Notes: a model not told the origin generated them from the sequence alone. 64,000 bases of DNA from Roseateles sp. XES5 (GCF_020535545.1 NZ_CP084753.1:434001-498000); one strand, 5' to 3'; shown: positions 46,928 to 56,711, counted from the first letter of the stretch. Made by a program: numbers and translations.

Positions 46928-46959
46928 GGCGCCGGCCGACATCCTGGCCGGCGCCTTTT
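46928..46959 (+). terminator. Stem-loop with T-run between phnD and phnE
   Basis: GGCGCCGGCC (46928-46937) pairs perfectly with GGCCGGCGCC (46946-46955) around an 8-base loop, followed by TTTT. It is 16 bases after the phnD stop, so it would partly end the transcript and keep receptor levels above permease levels. Confidence 0.85.
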
Positions 46960-47050
46960 GCCGACAGTGCGGACCTGACCTCGACAGGGTGGGGCCCGGC
47001 ACATCGTCGGCCACCGGAATTGCAGAAGAGAACCGCGAGGCGGACAGACC

Positions 47051-48013
47051 ATGGCCATGAACACGCTTCACGACGGCTTCAGCGAGAAGGGCGCGCTCAT
47101 CGAGCAGCACTTCCAGGAGCTGACCGCGCGCCGCCGCCTCTATACCTGGCTCGGCCTTGCGATCCTCGTGGTCGCACTCACGGGCTCGCTCTGGTTCGCC
47201 AACGAGACGAATGCCGGCAAGTTCCTCGATCGGCTGCCCTATTTCTTCGACTTCATCGGCGAGATGGTGCCGCGCGACGGGCTGGAAGTGTTCCGCGCGT
47301 TGTTCGACCTGCCTTCGCCTTATGACGACGGAAGCTTCAAGTACAATTACCCCGAGGGACGGCTCTATCTCACCGAAAGCCTCTATGTGCCGGAATACTT
47401 CCACAAGATGCTGGAGACGCTGAACATCGCGATCTTCTCCACCGTCATCGGCATGGTCTTCGGCTTCCTGCTGTGTTTCCTCGCGGCCAGGAACCTTGTC
47501 GCCAATCGCCTGCTGCGCGGCTTCGTGCGCCGCTTCATGGAGATCCTGCGCGCCTTTCCCGAGGTCGTGCTGGCCGGCTTCTTCCTCGCCATTCTCTCGC
47601 TCGGCCCGCTGCCGGCCGTCATCGCCGTGTCGATCCACACGGTCGGCGCACTCGGCAAGCTTTTCTTCGAGGTGGTCGAGAATGCCGACATGAAGGCGGA
47701 GGAAGGACTTCGCGCAGTCGGCGCAAGCTGGGTGGAGCGCGTCTGGTTCGGTATCGTGCCGCAGGTCCTGCCGAATTTCATGAGCTATTTCCTGCTGCGC
47801 CTCGAGATCAACGTGCGCGCCTCGACCATCATCGGCGCCGTCGGTGGCGGCGGCATCGGCGAGCTGCTGCGCCTGTCCATCGGACAGGGCCATGCGGCAA
47901 AAACGCTCGCCATCGTGTCGCTGCTGCTCGTCACCATCGTCGCCGTCGACCAGTTTTCCGCCTGGCTGCGCCGCAAGCTTGTCGGCGACCACGCCTTCAA
48001 GCCGGCCCAATAG
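47051..48013 (+). CDS. phnE: PhnE1, phosphonate ABC transporter permease
   Basis: A 320-residue permease with a membrane segment near residues 30-48, then several more, and a PhnE loop pattern (GLRAVGASWVERVWFGIVPQVLPNF). Its length is above the E. coli permease (about 260) because of a longer first periplasmic loop, common in rhizobial phnE1. ATG at 47051 with an alternative at 47057. phnE2 starts 9 bases after the stop. Confidence 0.92.
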   Translation: MAMNTLHDGFSEKGALIEQHFQELTARRRLYTWLGLAILVVALTGSLWFANETNAGKFLDRLPYFFDFIGEMVPRDGLEVFRALFDLPSPYDDGSFKYNYPEGRLYLTESLYVPEYFHKMLETLNIAIFSTVIGMVFGFLLCFLAARNLVANRLLRGFVRRFMEILRAFPEVVLAGFFLAILSLGPLPAVIAVSIHTVGALGKLFFEVVENADMKAEEGLRAVGASWVERVWFGIVPQVLPNFMSYFLLRLEINVRASTIIGAVGGGGIGELLRLSIGQGHAAKTLAIVSLLLVTIVAVDQFSAWLRRKLVGDHAFKPAQ

Positions 48014-48022
48014 GAGCGTGCC

Positions 48023-49518
48023 ATGACGACCCTCAATCCCGCACAGATGGATGAGATCGCGGCGCGCCATCCGGCCGTATTCCATCGCTCGTTCTGGCAG
48101 CGTTTTCGCGTCGCCATCATCGCCGGCAGCTTCCTGCTCTACGCGCTCTATTGCTGGTGGTTCTTCGCCATCGGCCACGTGCTCGGCACCGCCAACTGGA
48201 ACATCGCCGGCACCTATCTGGCCGACTGGGTCTCCTACGAGGTGCGCCCGGAGGTGACGATCGCCGAAGACGGCGCGATGAAACTCACCTATCCGCGCTT
48301 CTCCCCGCTCGGCCCGGACGCCAAGCCGGACTGGGTGGAGATCGAGCGCGGCACGATGATCCGCACGGCGCCGGCGGGCACGGGCACCACCGCGAAGAAG
48401 CCCGCCTCCATGGGCTTCATGGGATCGGGCGGCGCCGTCGGCGGCTCGGCCGCAGCCGCGGAAGCCGTGGCGACCGCCACCACCCGCGAGGAGGACGTGG
48501 TCAAGCGCGCGAAGATCACGCTGAACGCCTCCACGAGCGTCGAGGTGGTGCCGGAACGCGTGACGGTCCAGCACGCCGGAGAGACGCTGGTGGTCGATCT
48601 CGAACGCTCCGGCATGACGGTCGATGGCACGCTGCCCGAATGGGCGACGCAGAAGGCGCCGGGCGAGAAGATCACGCTTTCCTTCGGCTTCGCCGGATGG
48701 GGCGAGATCGAAGCCGACGACATCAGCATCCGCAGGCGCTTCCTCGGCTGGGCGAACTTCCTGTTCGACACGAATTCGCCTTTCCACGGCAAGCCGGCCT
48801 CCGAGATCGTTTCGCTGATCACCTCGGGCGAACGCATCGATCCGAAACAGTCGAACCTGTCGCTGGCCTGGAACAACATCCTCTACAACGCGGAATGGCA
48901 GCATCTCGACGTCTGGACCAAGTTGCTCCAGACCATCGTCATGGCTTTCGTCGGCACGCTCTTCGCCATGCTGCTGGCATTCCCGCTCGCCTTCCTTGCC
49001 GCCCGCAACATCACGCGAAGCTGGCTTTCCAATCAGGTGACGAAGCGGCTCTTCGACTTCCTGCGCTCGGTCGACATGCTCATCTGGGCGCTGTTCTTCA
49101 CCCGCGCCTTCGGCCCGGGACCGCTCGCCGGCATGTCGGCCATCTTCTTCACGGATACCGGCACGCTCGGAAAACTCTATTCCGAGGCCTCGAGAACATC
49201 GACGACAAGCAGCGCGAAGGTGTCAAATCCGTCGGCGCGGCGCCCATCGCGGTGCAGCGCTATGGCGTGCTGCCCCAGGTCATGCCCCTCTTTGTCTCCC
49301 AGGCGCTTTATTTCTGGGAATCGAACACCCGTTCTGCAACGATCATCGGCGCGGTCGGGGCAGGGGGGATCGGTCTCAAACTCTGGGAGGCGATGCGCAC
49401 CAATTCCGACTGGGAGAACGTCGCCTACATGGTGCTCCTCATCCTCGCCGTGGTCTTCGTCTTCGACGGCATATCGAATGCGTTGCGCTCCCGTCTGATG
49501 GGCAAGCCGGCGCATTGA
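48023..49518 (+). pseudogene. phnE: PhnE2, second phosphonate permease, single-base frameshift
   Basis: A permease of about 498 residues in two frames. The first part has one membrane segment (IIAGSFLLYALYCWWFFAIG), then a long Ala/Gly-rich periplasmic insert (MGSGGAVGGSAAAAEAVATA), then the permease core. Around 49187-49190 one base is missing (GAGGCCTCGAG instead of a Glu-Ala-Leu-Glu coding GAGGCGCTCGAG), after which the second frame has NIDDKQREGVKSVGAAPIA, the PhnE loop, and runs to 49518. With one base restored it reads through. Lesion or sequencing error; it follows phnE1 directly. Confidence 0.88.
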
Positions 49519-49611
49519 TCTCGCGATGGCGGCATGATGCTGCCACACGAATCCCTTCATGATCCGGCGCCGCCTTCAGCGGCGTCGATGGACTTTTACA
49601 GGAATGAGCCC

Positions 49612-50319
49612 GTGCGTTACGCCCTCTACTTCACGCCGTCCGCAAGCGACCCCCTGACCCTTGCCGCCCAGCGCTGGCTGGGGCGCAATGCGTTTACAGG
49701 CGCCACGCTGGAGCAGCCGGTTGCAAGCGGCTTCGACGCCGCGGCGCTTGCCGGCCTGACCGCCGATCCGCGCCGCTACGGTTTCCACGCCACCCTGAAA
49801 GCCCCCTTCACGCTCGCCGAAGGCCGCAGCGAAGCCGAGCTCCTCGCCGAGATCGGCCGCTTCGTTTCGGAGGCAGACCCCTTCGACATCCCCGAAGTCG
49901 TCGTCGGCCGCCTCGGCTCCTTCTTCGCGCTGGTACCGGGCGATCATTGCGAACCGCTGCAGGCTTTCGCCGGCGAAGTGGTGCGCCGCTTCGAGCGCTT
50001 CCGCGCGCCGCTGACCTCGGCCGACATCGCCCGCCGCAAGCCGGACGAACTGACCGCCGACGAGCGCCAGAACCTCGTGCAATGGGGCTACCCCTATGTC
50101 TTCGACGAATTCCGCTTTCACATGACGCTGACGGGCCGCGTCCCGGCCGAGCGCCGCGATGCCGTCGAAAAGGTACTGCTCGATCATTTCGCCGAATTTC
50201 ACGGCCGGCCGCTGCCGGTCGCCGGCCTCTCGCTCTTCCGCGAACCCTCGCGCGGCGCCGATTTCACCATTCATTCGCTCTTCCCGCTCGGGGGAGCCGC
50301 CAACAGAAAGACCGCCTGA
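49612..50319 (+). CDS. 2H phosphoesterase-like phosphonate-operon protein (DUF1045)
   Basis: A 235-residue protein with the two HxT motifs of the 2H phosphoesterase fold: His59-Ala-Thr61 (GFHATLKAP) and His170-Met-Thr172 (FHMTLTG), which in that fold open cyclic phosphates. It belongs to a family found in phosphonate operons. Since phnP, the enzyme that opens the 1,2-cyclic phosphate made by PhnJ, is not found here, this gene could supply that step. I chose GTG 49612 (VRYALYFTPSASDPL), with AGGA upstream; an ATG at 49588 is possible. phnM follows after one base. Confidence 0.85.
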   Translation: MRYALYFTPSASDPLTLAAQRWLGRNAFTGATLEQPVASGFDAAALAGLTADPRRYGFHATLKAPFTLAEGRSEAELLAEIGRFVSEADPFDIPEVVVGRLGSFFALVPGDHCEPLQAFAGEVVRRFERFRAPLTSADIARRKPDELTADERQNLVQWGYPYVFDEFRFHMTLTGRVPAERRDAVEKVLLDHFAEFHGRPLPVAGLSLFREPSRGADFTIHSLFPLGGAANRKTA

Positions 50320-50320
50320 C

Positions 50321-51454
50321 ATGACCCGCGAAACCGTTCTTTCCAATGCCCGTATCGTGCTTGAGGACAGGGTCCTCGACGGCACGCTGGTTCTGCGCGA
50401 CGGCCTTATCGCCGACATTTCCGAAGGCGCGTCCGCTGCCGGCGAGGACATGGAGGGGGACTTTCTCCTGCCCGGCCTCGTCGAATTGCACACCGACCAT
50501 CTCGAAGCCCACTATTCGCCGCGTCCCGGCGTGCGCTGGGGCCTGACGGCCGCGATCCAGGCGCATGACGCCCAGGTCGTCACATCGGGCATCACCACCG
50601 TCTTCGACTGCCTGCGCATGGGTTCGGACGAGGACGGCGGCTTCGAGAAGGGCGAGATGCGCTCCATGGCAAATGCCATTGCCGAGGCGCAGGACGACGA
50701 CCGCCTGCGCGCGCAACACCTCATTCACCTGCGCTGCGAAGTATCGACCGACAACGTGCTCGACCACTACGAGGAATTCGAGGACGACCCGCTCGTCCGC
50801 CTCGTCTCGCTGATGGACCACGCCCCCGGCCAGCGCCAGTTCCAGACGATGGAACAGTACATCCTCTACTACAAGAAGAAGCGCGGCCTGACCGACGACG
50901 AGTTCGCCGCCTTCTGCAAGCGCCAGCAGGATCTTTCCGCCCGCTATGCCAAACCGCATCGCGACGCCATTGCCGCCTCCTGCGCCGCCCGCGACATCTC
51001 CGTCGCCAGCCACGACGATGCGACGCTGGAACATGTCGAGGAAGCCATCGGCTATGGCATCCGCCTTGCCGAATTTCCCACCAGTTTCGAGGCCGCCAAG
51101 GCCTCGCATGGCGCTGGCATGAGCGTGCTGATGGGCGCGCCGAACATCGTGCGCGGCAAGTCCCATTCGGGCAACATCGCCGCTCGCGACCTTGCGGAGA
51201 TGGGCGTGCTCGACGTGCTGTCCTCCGACTACGTTCCGTTCAGCCTCATGCATGCGCCCTTCATCCTGGCCGACGAGGGCATGGATCTGCCGAAGGCGAT
51301 CGCGATGGTATCCACCACGCCCGCCCGCACCGTCGGCCTCGATGACCGCGGGGCCATCGCGAAAGGTCTGCGCGCCGATCTCGCGCGCGTGCGCCGTCCC
51401 TCCGGCGTTCCCGTCGTGCGCTCGGTCTGGCGCCAGGGCCGGCGGGTGGCATGA
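50321..51454 (+). CDS. phnM: PhnM, ribose 1-methylphosphonate 5-triphosphate diphosphatase
   Basis: A 377-residue amidohydrolase-fold enzyme that removes diphosphate from ribose 1-phosphonate 5-triphosphate. The metal-binding segment is GLVELHTDHLEAH; later metal ligands fall in ISVASHDDAT and the last region is LSSDYVPFSLMHAPF. I chose ATG 50321, right after the previous stop. ATGA overlap with phnN. Complete and of normal length. Confidence 0.94.
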   Translation: MTRETVLSNARIVLEDRVLDGTLVLRDGLIADISEGASAAGEDMEGDFLLPGLVELHTDHLEAHYSPRPGVRWGLTAAIQAHDAQVVTSGITTVFDCLRMGSDEDGGFEKGEMRSMANAIAEAQDDDRLRAQHLIHLRCEVSTDNVLDHYEEFEDDPLVRLVSLMDHAPGQRQFQTMEQYILYYKKKRGLTDDEFAAFCKRQQDLSARYAKPHRDAIAASCAARDISVASHDDATLEHVEEAIGYGIRLAEFPTSFEAAKASHGAGMSVLMGAPNIVRGKSHSGNIAARDLAEMGVLDVLSSDYVPFSLMHAPFILADEGMDLPKAIAMVSTTPARTVGLDDRGAIAKGLRADLARVRRPSGVPVVRSVWRQGRRVA

Positions 51455-52041
51455 CCATGGAGGCACGGCCGCTGCCGGCACCGACCGGCACGATGATCGT
51501 CGTGGTAGGGCCGAGCGGCGCAGGCAAGGACAGCGTCATGTCCTATGCCGCACGACACTTTGCCGAGGAGACCCGCGTGGGGTTCGTGCGCCGTGTCATC
51601 ACCCGTCCGGCCGATGCCGGCGGGGAAGCGCATACGGCCATCGATGCGGACGGGTTTCGCAGGCAGGCAGCCGGCGGCGGCTTCGCCGTCTCCTGGGACG
51701 CGCACGGCCTTTCCTACGGCATTCCGCGCGAGACGCTGGCGCAGCTGGCGGAGGGCGTGACGCTCGTCGCGAATGGCAGCCGCTCCGCGCTGCCGGCCTT
51801 TGCCGATGCCTATCCGCGCCTCAAGGTCGTTCTCGTTACCGCCCGGCCCGACATCCTCGCCGCACGCCTTGCCGCCCGCGGCCGCGAGAGCGCCGAGGCC
51901 ATTGCAAAGCGGCTGGACCGCGCCACGCCGGAAATCGTCGTCGCCGCCGACACCGTCGTCATCGACAACAGCGGCCCGTTGGAGGCGGCGGGGGAGGCCT
52001 TCGTTTCCCTGCTGACCGCAGCGCTCGTACGCAGCGATTGA
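51451..52041 (+). CDS. phnN: PhnN, ribose 1,5-bisphosphokinase
   Basis: A 196-residue kinase that makes PRPP from ribose 1,5-bisphosphate. The P-loop is GPSGAGKDS (residues 20-28); the fold is guanylate-kinase-like with VRRVITRPADAGGEAHTAI as the family substrate-binding segment. The ATG overlaps phnM (ATGA); a Met two codons later is an alternative start. This is the last step of the pathway visible here. The next gene is convergent. Confidence 0.93.
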   Translation: MTMEARPLPAPTGTMIVVVGPSGAGKDSVMSYAARHFAEETRVGFVRRVITRPADAGGEAHTAIDADGFRRQAAGGGFAVSWDAHGLSYGIPRETLAQLAEGVTLVANGSRSALPAFADAYPRLKVVLVTARPDILAARLAARGRESAEAIAKRLDRATPEIVVAADTVVIDNSGPLEAAGEAFVSLLTAALVRSD

Positions 52042-52042
52042 A

Positions 52043-53485
52043 TCAGTCGTTTTTCAGGGACTTATAGGCGGCAAGGGCGCGCTCGCGCGCCTTGCCATGG
52101 TTCACGACGGGCTTGGGATAGGTTTTCCCAAGCGCGATCCCGGCGTCCTTCAACGCGCTTTCAGGAGCATCGAAGGGCTTGTGGATCCAGGCGGCATCCA
52201 GCTTTTCCAGTTCGGGCACGAAGGTGCGGACATAGGCGCCGTCAGGGTCGAATTTTTCGCCCTGCAGGATCGGATTGAAGATACGGAAGAAGGGCGAGGC
52301 ATCGGCGCCAGACCCCGCCACCCATTGCCAGTTTGCCGCATTCGAGGCCGCATCGGCGTCCACAAGCGTATCGCGGAACCATGTCTCACCGCGCCGCCAG
52401 TCGATCATCAGATGCTTGATGAGGAAGGAGGCGGTGATCATGCGCACGCGGTTGTGCATCCAGCCGTGTTTCCAAAGCTGTCGCATGCCGGCATCGACAA
52501 TCGGATACCCGGTCATGCCTCGTGTCCAGAGCCGGAAATGCGTCTCGCCCGTTTCCCAAGGAAAGCCGTCGAACCGCGCGTTCCAGTTTTTCTCGGCAAG
52601 CTCCGGGAAGTGGAAATGCAGGTGATGGCAGAATTCCCGCCAGGCCAGTTCCTTGCGGAAATGGATCACATCCTCCGCGGGCGCCTTCAGGCCACGCGTT
52701 GCATGCCAGACGCGGGCAGGGGAGATCTCGCCCATCGCCAGATGCGGCGACAGGAAGGACGTCGCGTCGATCGCCGGCCGGTCGCGGTCCGCCTTGTAGC
52801 CGCCAATCGCATCGTCGACGAAATCGTCGAGCCGTTCGCGCGCCGCATCCTCTCCCGGTGTCCAGATCTCCGCGAAGGATGCCGCCCAGTCCGGCTTTTC
52901 CGGTAGCAACGCCCAATCCGCCAGATTTTCCGAGCCGGGCGGCCTGGCCGGCGACGACAGCCGCTCCGGCGCATCGACCGGTTCATGCGGCTCGCCCTCC
53001 CGCTCCAGCGCCCGCCAGAAAGGCGTATAGACCCGATAAGGCTTCTTCTCGCCGGTCAGGAGACGCATCGGGTCGTGCAGCAATTGCCCGGCAAAACTCT
53101 TTGCAGCGATACCGCGCGCCTTCAAGGAAGCCTTGATGTCCTTGTCGATGGCGATGCCCGGCGGATCGTGCCGACGGTTCCAATAGATCGTGTCGGCGCC
53201 GGTTTCCGCGATGAGACTATCCAGCACGTCGCAGGCTGCCCCGCTGCGCAGAATGAGCTGCGCACCGAGCGCATCCAGCCGCCGGGCGAGGGACGCCAGC
53301 GAATGGTGCAGCCACCAGGCTTGCGCCGCGCCGAGGGGGCCTGTGCCGACGGCTTCAGGCTCGCGAACATAGAGGGCGACGATGGGACGTTCCGTTTGTG
53401 CCGCGGCGGCGAGGGCCGCGTTGTCGTCGGTGCGCAGGTCCTTGCGAAACCAGACGATGACGGGTGCCTGCTCCTGTTGTGCCAT
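52043..53485 (-). CDS. phrB: Deoxyribodipyrimidine photolyase (cryptochrome/photolyase family)
   Basis: A 480-residue blue-light enzyme that repairs pyrimidine dimers. The N-terminal alpha/beta domain begins APVIVWFRKDLRTDDNAAL, as in photolyases. The C-terminal FAD-binding domain shows WREFCHHLHFHFPEL, GMTGYPIVDAGMRQLWKHGWMHNR and MIDWRRGETWFRDTLVDADAASNAANWQW, with the conserved Trp and Asn residues. Length is normal for class I CPD photolyases. It converges on phnN with one base between. Confidence 0.94.
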   Translation of the reverse strand: MAQQEQAPVIVWFRKDLRTDDNAALAAAAQTERPIVALYVREPEAVGTGPLGAAQAWWLHHSLASLARRLDALGAQLILRSGAACDVLDSLIAETGADTIYWNRRHDPPGIAIDKDIKASLKARGIAAKSFAGQLLHDPMRLLTGEKKPYRVYTPFWRALEREGEPHEPVDAPERLSSPARPPGSENLADWALLPEKPDWAASFAEIWTPGEDAARERLDDFVDDAIGGYKADRDRPAIDATSFLSPHLAMGEISPARVWHATRGLKAPAEDVIHFRKELAWREFCHHLHFHFPELAEKNWNARFDGFPWETGETHFRLWTRGMTGYPIVDAGMRQLWKHGWMHNRVRMITASFLIKHLMIDWRRGETWFRDTLVDADAASNAANWQWVAGSGADASPFFRIFNPILQGEKFDPDGAYVRTFVPELEKLDAAWIHKPFDAPESALKDAGIALGKTYPKPVVNHGKARERALAAYKSLKND

Positions 53486-53488
53486 GGC

Positions 53489-53854
53489 TCAATTCCCTTT
53501 CGGCAGGGGTCGCGTCGCGATGAAGAGGGCGCTTGCCGAGAGGATCGAGGCAACGACCGCGGCCAGCAGAAGCGAAGGCTGCACCCGATACCAGAAGAAA
53601 CCGTAGCTGACGGCGATCAGGCTGAGAGCGACCACCTTCGTGCGCCCGGAGATCGCACCCTCGCGCTTCCAGTTGGCGAGAGGCGGTCCGAGCGTGCGGT
53701 GGTTCAGGAGCCAGGCTTCGAGGCGCGGCGAAGAGCGGGAAAAACACCAGACGGCGACGAGCAGGAACGGCGTCGTCGGCAGCAGCGGCAGAAAGACGCC
53801 GATGATGCCGAGCGCCGTCATCAGCAGGCCGGCCAGCATGTAGATCGGGCGCAC
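53489..53854 (-). CDS. YbaN/DUF454-family membrane protein
   Basis: A 121-residue inner-membrane protein with three or four hydrophobic segments. The family pattern GIIGVFLPLLPTTPFLLVAVWCFSRSSPRL is near identical in layout to E. coli YbaN. I chose GTG 53854 (VRPIYMLAG), preceded by CGAGGA; the much longer frame to 54208 is inside the opposite gene. It ends 3 bases before the photolyase gene start. Function of YbaN is not known. Confidence 0.82.
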   Translation of the reverse strand: MRPIYMLAGLLMTALGIIGVFLPLLPTTPFLLVAVWCFSRSSPRLEAWLLNHRTLGPPLANWKREGAISGRTKVVALSLIAVSYGFFWYRVQPSLLLAAVVASILSASALFIATRPLPKGN

Positions 53855-53986
53855 TTGGGTCCTCGTCGAAAGATGCCTCGCCCGATCAGATAGAGTGCTT
53901 TGTCGCCGCCTCCAAGGGGCCAAGGCGTCGCGGCATGTGGAACGAACATCTTCGCCGGGCATTCCTGCGGAACCGGAACAGACGGG

Positions 53987-54808
53987 ATGCAGCGGATGAC
54001 GGACGAAAACGGACAGGTGGACGAGCATATCTGGTGGACCGTGCAGCGCGGCGCTTCGCCCGTCGTCGGCACGGCCATCCATGACGGCCACGCCGTGCGA
54101 CCCGGCCTCCTCGACAAGATGGCGCTCGACGCCCGCGAACGCCTGCGGGAGGAGGATCCGTTTACCGGCGAGACCATTGCCGGCCTCGCCAATCGCATCG
54201 TTTTTCATCGCTCCCGCTTTGAGGTCGACATCAATCGCGCCCGCGACGGCGCGATCTATCTGACGCCGGAGCAGGCATGGGGTCTGAAGGTCTGGCGGTC
54301 GCCGCTATCCGAGACCGAGGTCGACGATAGCCTCGGCGTGCATGATGCCTATTACGACATGCTCGAAAACCACCTGCGCGGCGTTGAGGCGCAGCACGGC
54401 CGCTTCGTCGTGCTCGACATCCACAGCTACAACCACCGGCGCGCCGGACCGGCCGCGCCACCGACGGAACAGAACGCCGCACCCGATATCAATATCGGCA
54501 CCGCCTCCATGGACAGAACGCGATGGGCACCCGTTGTCGATGCCTTCATGGCCTTTGCGGCCGACTTCGACTTCCTTGGCCGCCGGTTGGACGTGCGCGA
54601 GAACATCGCCTTCCAGGGGCGCGGCGAGCAGACACGTTTCATCCATGAGCGCTTTCCCCAAAACGGCTGCGCCATCGCCGTGGAGTTCAAGAAGTTCTTC
54701 ATGGACGAATGGACCGGCACGCCCGACTGGCAGGCCATCGCCGCGTTGCAGGCGCTCCTGACCGCCGCCGTGCCGATCCTTGAACGGGCATTGCGGGAGG
54801 TCGAATGA
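53987..54808 (+). CDS. N-formylglutamate amidohydrolase-like protein
   Basis: A 273-residue hydrolase of the N-formylglutamate amidohydrolase (HutG/FGase) superfamily, which uses zinc. Marks are VVGTAIHDGHAV, FHRSRFEVDINRARDGAIY, and FVVLDIHSYNHRRAGP with a metal-binding His. The classic role is in histidine breakdown, but no hut genes are here; instead it starts an operon with a QEGLA protein and a GshB-like ATP-grasp ligase. Start 53987 is chosen for GGAACAGACGGG before it; 53996 is possible. It overlaps the next gene by 4 bases. Confidence 0.85.
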   Translation: MQRMTDENGQVDEHIWWTVQRGASPVVGTAIHDGHAVRPGLLDKMALDARERLREEDPFTGETIAGLANRIVFHRSRFEVDINRARDGAIYLTPEQAWGLKVWRSPLSETEVDDSLGVHDAYYDMLENHLRGVEAQHGRFVVLDIHSYNHRRAGPAAPPTEQNAAPDINIGTASMDRTRWAPVVDAFMAFAADFDFLGRRLDVRENIAFQGRGEQTRFIHERFPQNGCAIAVEFKKFFMDEWTGTPDWQAIAALQALLTAAVPILERALREVE

Positions 54809-56700
54809 CCAGAGAAAGATCCGCACGTAAACCGCCTGCGGCGAAAGCGAAATCGCTTGCAGAGGAGGTGATTGCGGCGCTTGCGGCCGGCAAGCCCGTG
54901 CGCCGGGAGCTGGACGGTGGCCGGCTGCACATCGACCGCCCACTGCCGTTCCTGTGCGTCTACATCGGCGATCCCGAAGCCCATATCGTGGCCCGCGAAG
55001 TGGCGGCAGCCAATGCCTCCTATCTGCTTACCCGCACTGTCGAGGATGCCTTGCCGCTGATCGCCTCCATTGCCGAGGCACTGCGCAAGCAATGCGGCGC
55101 CTTCGTGCTGCTCGACGTGGATGAATTCCAGCGCGATCGGCTGCTCTCCGGCGATGCCCCCTTCCTCCAGCCGTTCGAGGTGATGCTGTCCGCGCCGGAC
55201 GGAAAGGCCGGGGCGAGCGCGATGGCGGCCTTCGAGACGGCAGTAGAGGGGTTCGAGACGCGTTTCCGGACGCCACGGGTCGAGACCTGCGCGGCAAGCG
55301 ACGATCCCTGCGCACGGCCGGAGCTGCTTTCCCTGAAGCTTCCCCTGCTGACGCTGCGCTTCGCACCGATCTATCGCGTTACCGGCTCGGACGCGATCTA
55401 CCCCGACCTGCGCGAGCGCCTCATCGACAACTTCCTCGACGCCGGTCTGCAGGCCCTGACGGCTTATCTCGAAGCGGAGGGTTTCCCGAAACCGGCAACC
55501 TACCGCGCCTTCGGCCGCAAGGCCTTCATCGATGCGGTCGAGCGCGCGGACCGCGGCATGGACGACGTCGCGTCCAGTTTCGACTTCCTCCTCGCCGTAA
55601 CCCCGATCAATGCCAATGCCGCCTGGCAGGAGTTCAAGGCAAACCGCTTCGACCGGCCGCCGCGGTTCCTCTATCGGCCGCTGAGCCTTCTGGTGGAACG
55701 GGAGAAGCGCCGCCTCTACGCCATCGCGCTCGACCGGCTGGAAGATCCGGTCCTGCATCAGATCTACCGCGAGAAGCGGCAGGAACTCGATCTTCAGCTG
55801 ACGCTCATCGCCGAGCGCGAAAGGGCGCGCTTCGTCGAGTTCGGCCGTGCGCTCTATGGCCCGGTCGAGCCATCCCTGCTGAAAGCGGCTTCAGAGGTTC
55901 TCGACGGCACCACCAGGGCACAGCGCATGCCGACCCGCACGCCCGATGACGAGGATGTGGTGGATTGCTTCCATGTCGAGCGGCGTGCCCGCGCGATGAT
56001 GATGTCCTACCATCAGCGCTATGACGGGTTCGATGCGGCCATCGAGTTGCGCGACGACGTGCCGGCGGGCCTGCTCGTCTCCGGACCGCGCCTCCTGATC
56101 TCACGGCGCACGCGCATGATGCGCCAGCGCGTCGATGCCCTGCTCAGCCACGAAGTCGGGGTGCACCTTCTCACCTATTTCAACGGCTCGGCGCAGGGCT
56201 TGCGCGTCTTCCGCACCGGCCTTGCCGGCTATGAAGGCATGCAGGAAGGACTTGCGGTCTTCGCCGAATTCCTGGCCGGCGGCTTCACGCCGGAGCGGTT
56301 GCGGCTGCTTGCCGCGCGCGTCGTCGGGTGCGACCTGATGCTGGCAGGCGCCTCCTTCGTCGAAAGCTTCCAGCACCTCACCCGGCAGCACGATCTCGAT
56401 GCGGAAACCGCCTTCGGCCTGCTGTTGCGCGTCTTTCGCGGCGGCGGGCTTGCCAAGGATGCGATCTACCTGCGGGGTCTCCTGTCCCTGCTCAGCCATC
56501 TGAAGGCCGGTGGTGCGCTCGATCCGTTCTGGATGGGCAAGATCGCCGCGATCCATTTCAGCGTGATGGAGGAACTCGGCGTGCGCGGCCTGCTGAAGCC
56601 GCCGGTCCTCCGCCCGCTGTGCCTCGAAACGGAACGCGGACGCGCGCGGCTGGAGCGCGCCCGCACCGGACTCACCCCCCTTGCCATGCTCGAAGCTTGA
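54805..56700 (+). CDS. QEGLA-motif metallopeptidase-like protein (DUF1704)
   Basis: A 631-residue protein of the flavohemoglobin expression-modulating QEGLA family. HExxxH appears as His449-Glu-Val-Gly-Val-His454, and the QEGLA motif is at residues 480-484, whose Glu may be the third zinc ligand. The same DUF1704 fold is used by eukaryotic MATCAP tyrosine carboxypeptidases. The N-terminal 350 residues are unlike that domain and unrecognised. It overlaps the FGase-like gene (ATGA) and is followed 11 bases later by the ATP-grasp ligase, so the three act together. Its substrate is unknown. Confidence 0.88.
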   Translation: MTRERSARKPPAAKAKSLAEEVIAALAAGKPVRRELDGGRLHIDRPLPFLCVYIGDPEAHIVAREVAAANASYLLTRTVEDALPLIASIAEALRKQCGAFVLLDVDEFQRDRLLSGDAPFLQPFEVMLSAPDGKAGASAMAAFETAVEGFETRFRTPRVETCAASDDPCARPELLSLKLPLLTLRFAPIYRVTGSDAIYPDLRERLIDNFLDAGLQALTAYLEAEGFPKPATYRAFGRKAFIDAVERADRGMDDVASSFDFLLAVTPINANAAWQEFKANRFDRPPRFLYRPLSLLVEREKRRLYAIALDRLEDPVLHQIYREKRQELDLQLTLIAERERARFVEFGRALYGPVEPSLLKAASEVLDGTTRAQRMPTRTPDDEDVVDCFHVERRARAMMMSYHQRYDGFDAAIELRDDVPAGLLVSGPRLLISRRTRMMRQRVDALLSHEVGVHLLTYFNGSAQGLRVFRTGLAGYEGMQEGLAVFAEFLAGGFTPERLRLLAARVVGCDLMLAGASFVESFQHLTRQHDLDAETAFGLLLRVFRGGGLAKDAIYLRGLLSLLSHLKAGGALDPFWMGKIAAIHFSVMEELGVRGLLKPPVLRPLCLETERGRARLERARTGLTPLAMLEA

Positions 56701-56711
56701 GGAGAGCAACC

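Noticed and set aside
46877..48904. 675-residue minus-strand frame
   Set aside because: Antisense to phnE1 and phnE2; no recognisable protein features.
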